The position numbers were made by a program, and so were the translations under genes. The notes below the pieces were generated by a model. The model saw only the letters and a program-made list of their open reading frames with translations, was not told the origin of the DNA and did no database searches. 6,870 nt of DNA from Planctomycetota bacterium. GTDB lineage: Bacteria; Planctomycetota; UBA1135; UBA2386. Below, piece after piece: positions 5,517 through 6,870 of the stretch; the first letter of the stretch is position 1, and each line of letters opens with the position of its first letter. Location: the NCBI GenBank assembly GCA_023433825.1, contig JAEYTU010000647.1, positions 1 through 6,870 on the forward strand, given 5' to 3'.

Positions 5517-6870
5517 ATGACCGAGTCGAGCGTCAGTCCGTCGTCGAACGCGTTCTCCCTGGCAGGTCGTTTCGATCTGTTGGAGGAGATCGGCTCCGGC
5601 TCCAGCGGCACCGTCTATCGCGCGCGCACGCGAACGACGTACGGCACGCTCCCCCCGGAGACCGAGGTCGCGATCAAGTTCCTGCGGCAGGATCGCGGGG
5701 ATCGCTCCGCCGCGCTGGCGCAGATGCAGACCGAAGCCGCCGTCGGGCGCGCCGTGAACAGTCCGCACGTCTGCCGGATCCACGGGTTCGAGACGCTGTC
5801 GCTGCTCGGCGCCGAGGTCAGCTACCTCGTCATGGAGTACGTGCGGGGGCGCACGCTGCGCCAGTTCCTCGACGAGTCCGGCCCGGCCGTCGAGGACCTC
5901 GCGCGCCGCATCGGTCTCGACGCGGCGCGCGGCCTCGAGGCGCTGCATCGAAAGGGGATCGTTCACCGCGACCTGAAGCCCGAGAACCTCGTCCTGACGC
6001 CGGAAGGCACGGTCAAGATCGTCGACCTCGGACTCGCGCGCGGGACACCCACGCCGGGGTTGCCGAGCAGTGGCGGGTTCTTCGGCAGCCTCAGCTACGC
6101 GGCACCGGAGGTCCTTCGCGGCAAACCGGCCGAAGTGCGCAGCGATCTCTATTCGCTCGGGATCGTGCTGTACGAGGTCGCCACCGGCCGGCACCCGTTC
6201 CGCTTGGGGATCGAAGGCGACGCCGACGCGATGCTGCACGCGCATCTCGAGCAACGCCCGCCGCGGCCGTCGCACCATCAGCCGCGGATCACGGCGTTCC
6301 TGGAGACGTTGATCCTCGAACTGCTGGCGAAGGAAGCCGACGCGCGACCCGACAGCGCACGCGTCCTCGCGCTGGTGCTCGAACAAGGCGAGGCGTCGCG
6401 GTGGTGGCAGGGTGTCGAGCGCTCGGCGCCGGCGATCGCGTCGCAGCAGCGCGTTCGCAAGATGCGACGTTTCGCGCCGACGGCGTTCGTCGGCCGCGCG
6501 GCCGAACGCCGGATCCTCGACCGCGCGTTTCGCGAAGCGCGCGCGGGGCGCGGGACGGCGATCCGGCTGACCGGTCCGGAGGGAATCGGTCGACGACGGC
6601 TGCTCGACGAGTGCTGCGGGCAGTGGCTGGAAGACGCCGACGACGTCGTGTTCCTCGGCGGCGAAGCGGAGCCGGGCGCGACGCGGACGATGGGGCAGCC
6701 GTTCACGACGATGCTGCTCGACTGGTTCCTGCGCGGCGACGCGCTCGACTCGCCGCGTGCCGGCGAACGTCTGCGCGCGCGGATCCAAGCCGAGGGCCGG
6801 CTCGACGAGACCGAGTCGGCGCAGCTCGCGCAGTTGATCGAGGGTGGTGACCCCGGGTCGTCACCGCAGG
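5517..6870 (+). CDS. Hanks-type serine/threonine protein kinase with C-terminal ATPase-like module (3' end outside window)
   Basis: The frame is open from ATG at 5517 to the right edge (451 codons, no stop). Residues about 19-290 form a protein kinase domain. It shows the Gly-rich loop IGSGSSGTVY (25-34), VAIK with Lys54, a probable helix-C Glu73, HRDLKPEN (150-157) with catalytic Asp152 and Asn157, DLG (170-172) in place of DFG, APE (196-198), and SDLYSLG (209-215). Essential residues are present, so activity is likely. No transmembrane helix was seen in the visible part. After a linker, FVGRAAERRIL (324-334) opens an AAA/STAND-type ATPase module like those in PknK-style or adenylate-cyclase-like regulators. 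Its P-loop (353-360, GPEGIGRR) has Arg where the Walker A Lys and Ser/Thr belong. The ATG is the first usable start in frame, 18 residues before the kinase core. It lacks a Shine-Dalgarno and sits against an inverted repeat. It probably signals downstream of, or together with, the exported GyrI-like protein; that partnership is inferred from gene order. Confidence 0.92.
   Translation, partial: MTESSVSPSSNAFSLAGRFDLLEEIGSGSSGTVYRARTRTTYGTLPPETEVAIKFLRQDRGDRSAALAQMQTEAAVGRAVNSPHVCRIHGFETLSLLGAEVSYLVMEYVRGRTLRQFLDESGPAVEDLARRIGLDAARGLEALHRKGIVHRDLKPENLVLTPEGTVKIVDLGLARGTPTPGLPSSGGFFGSLSYAAPEVLRGKPAEVRSDLYSLGIVLYEVATGRHPFRLGIEGDADAMLHAHLEQRPPRPSHHQPRITAFLETLILELLAKEADARPDSARVLALVLEQGEASRWWQGVERSAPAIASQQRVRKMRRFAPTAFVGRAAERRILDRAFREARAGRGTAIRLTGPEGIGRRRLLDECCGQWLEDADDVVFLGGEAEPGATRTMGQPFTTMLLDWFLRGDALDSPRAGERLRARIQAEGRLDETESAQLAQLIEGGDPGSSPQ

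Noticed and set aside
4111..5520. Plus-strand open frame of 469 codons overlapping the LolA-like/GyrI-like gene
   Set aside because: The product is Arg/Gly-rich without domain features, while the overlapping frame has a signal peptide and a clear GyrI-like domain.
5232..6788. Long minus-strand open frame (518 codons) antisense to the kinase
   Set aside because: Its translation is Arg/Ala-rich low-complexity sequence with no recognisable motif, and it lies opposite a kinase with every catalytic motif in place. It is a high-GC shadow.

Overview
This is a high-GC bacterial window carrying three protein-coding genes, two of them cut by the window edges, arranged divergently around a 229-bp intergenic region. 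No RNA genes, insertion sequences, CRISPR arrays, attachment sites or origins were seen. The organism cannot be named with certainty. Very long secreted FG-GAP proteins, a kinase fused to an ATPase module and secreted GyrI-like proteins together would fit Planctomycetota or a similar lineage rich in large proteins (Acidobacteriota, Myxococcota). That placement is inference from content only.

Left part (positions 3945 to 1, minus strand): one continuous open frame of 1315 codons that runs off the left edge. It encodes a secreted protein with a signal peptide, an alpha/beta-hydrolase-like domain (GTSFG nucleophile elbow) and then a long beta-propeller-like region with FG-GAP/VCBS-type repeats and calcium-loop motifs. 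It has a textbook Shine-Dalgarno sequence. Its leader contains a 10-bp hairpin, and a candidate sigma70-type promoter lies further upstream.

Right part (positions 4175 to 6870, plus strand): a probable two-gene operon. The first gene encodes an exported 430-residue protein that joins an N-terminal LolA-like region to a C-terminal GyrI-like (effector-binding) domain. After 49 bp comes a Hanks-type serine/threonine protein kinase joined to an ATPase-like module that continues past the right edge. The 49-bp gap is almost entirely one imperfect inverted repeat that ends at the kinase start codon. Neither plus-strand gene has a visible Shine-Dalgarno sequence.

Working model (inference): the exported GyrI-like protein and the kinase/ATPase protein may act in one sensing or signalling pathway. 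The divergent hydrolase-propeller protein would act outside the cytoplasm and could share regulation through the common intergenic region. Nothing in the sequence proves a functional link across the divergent region.
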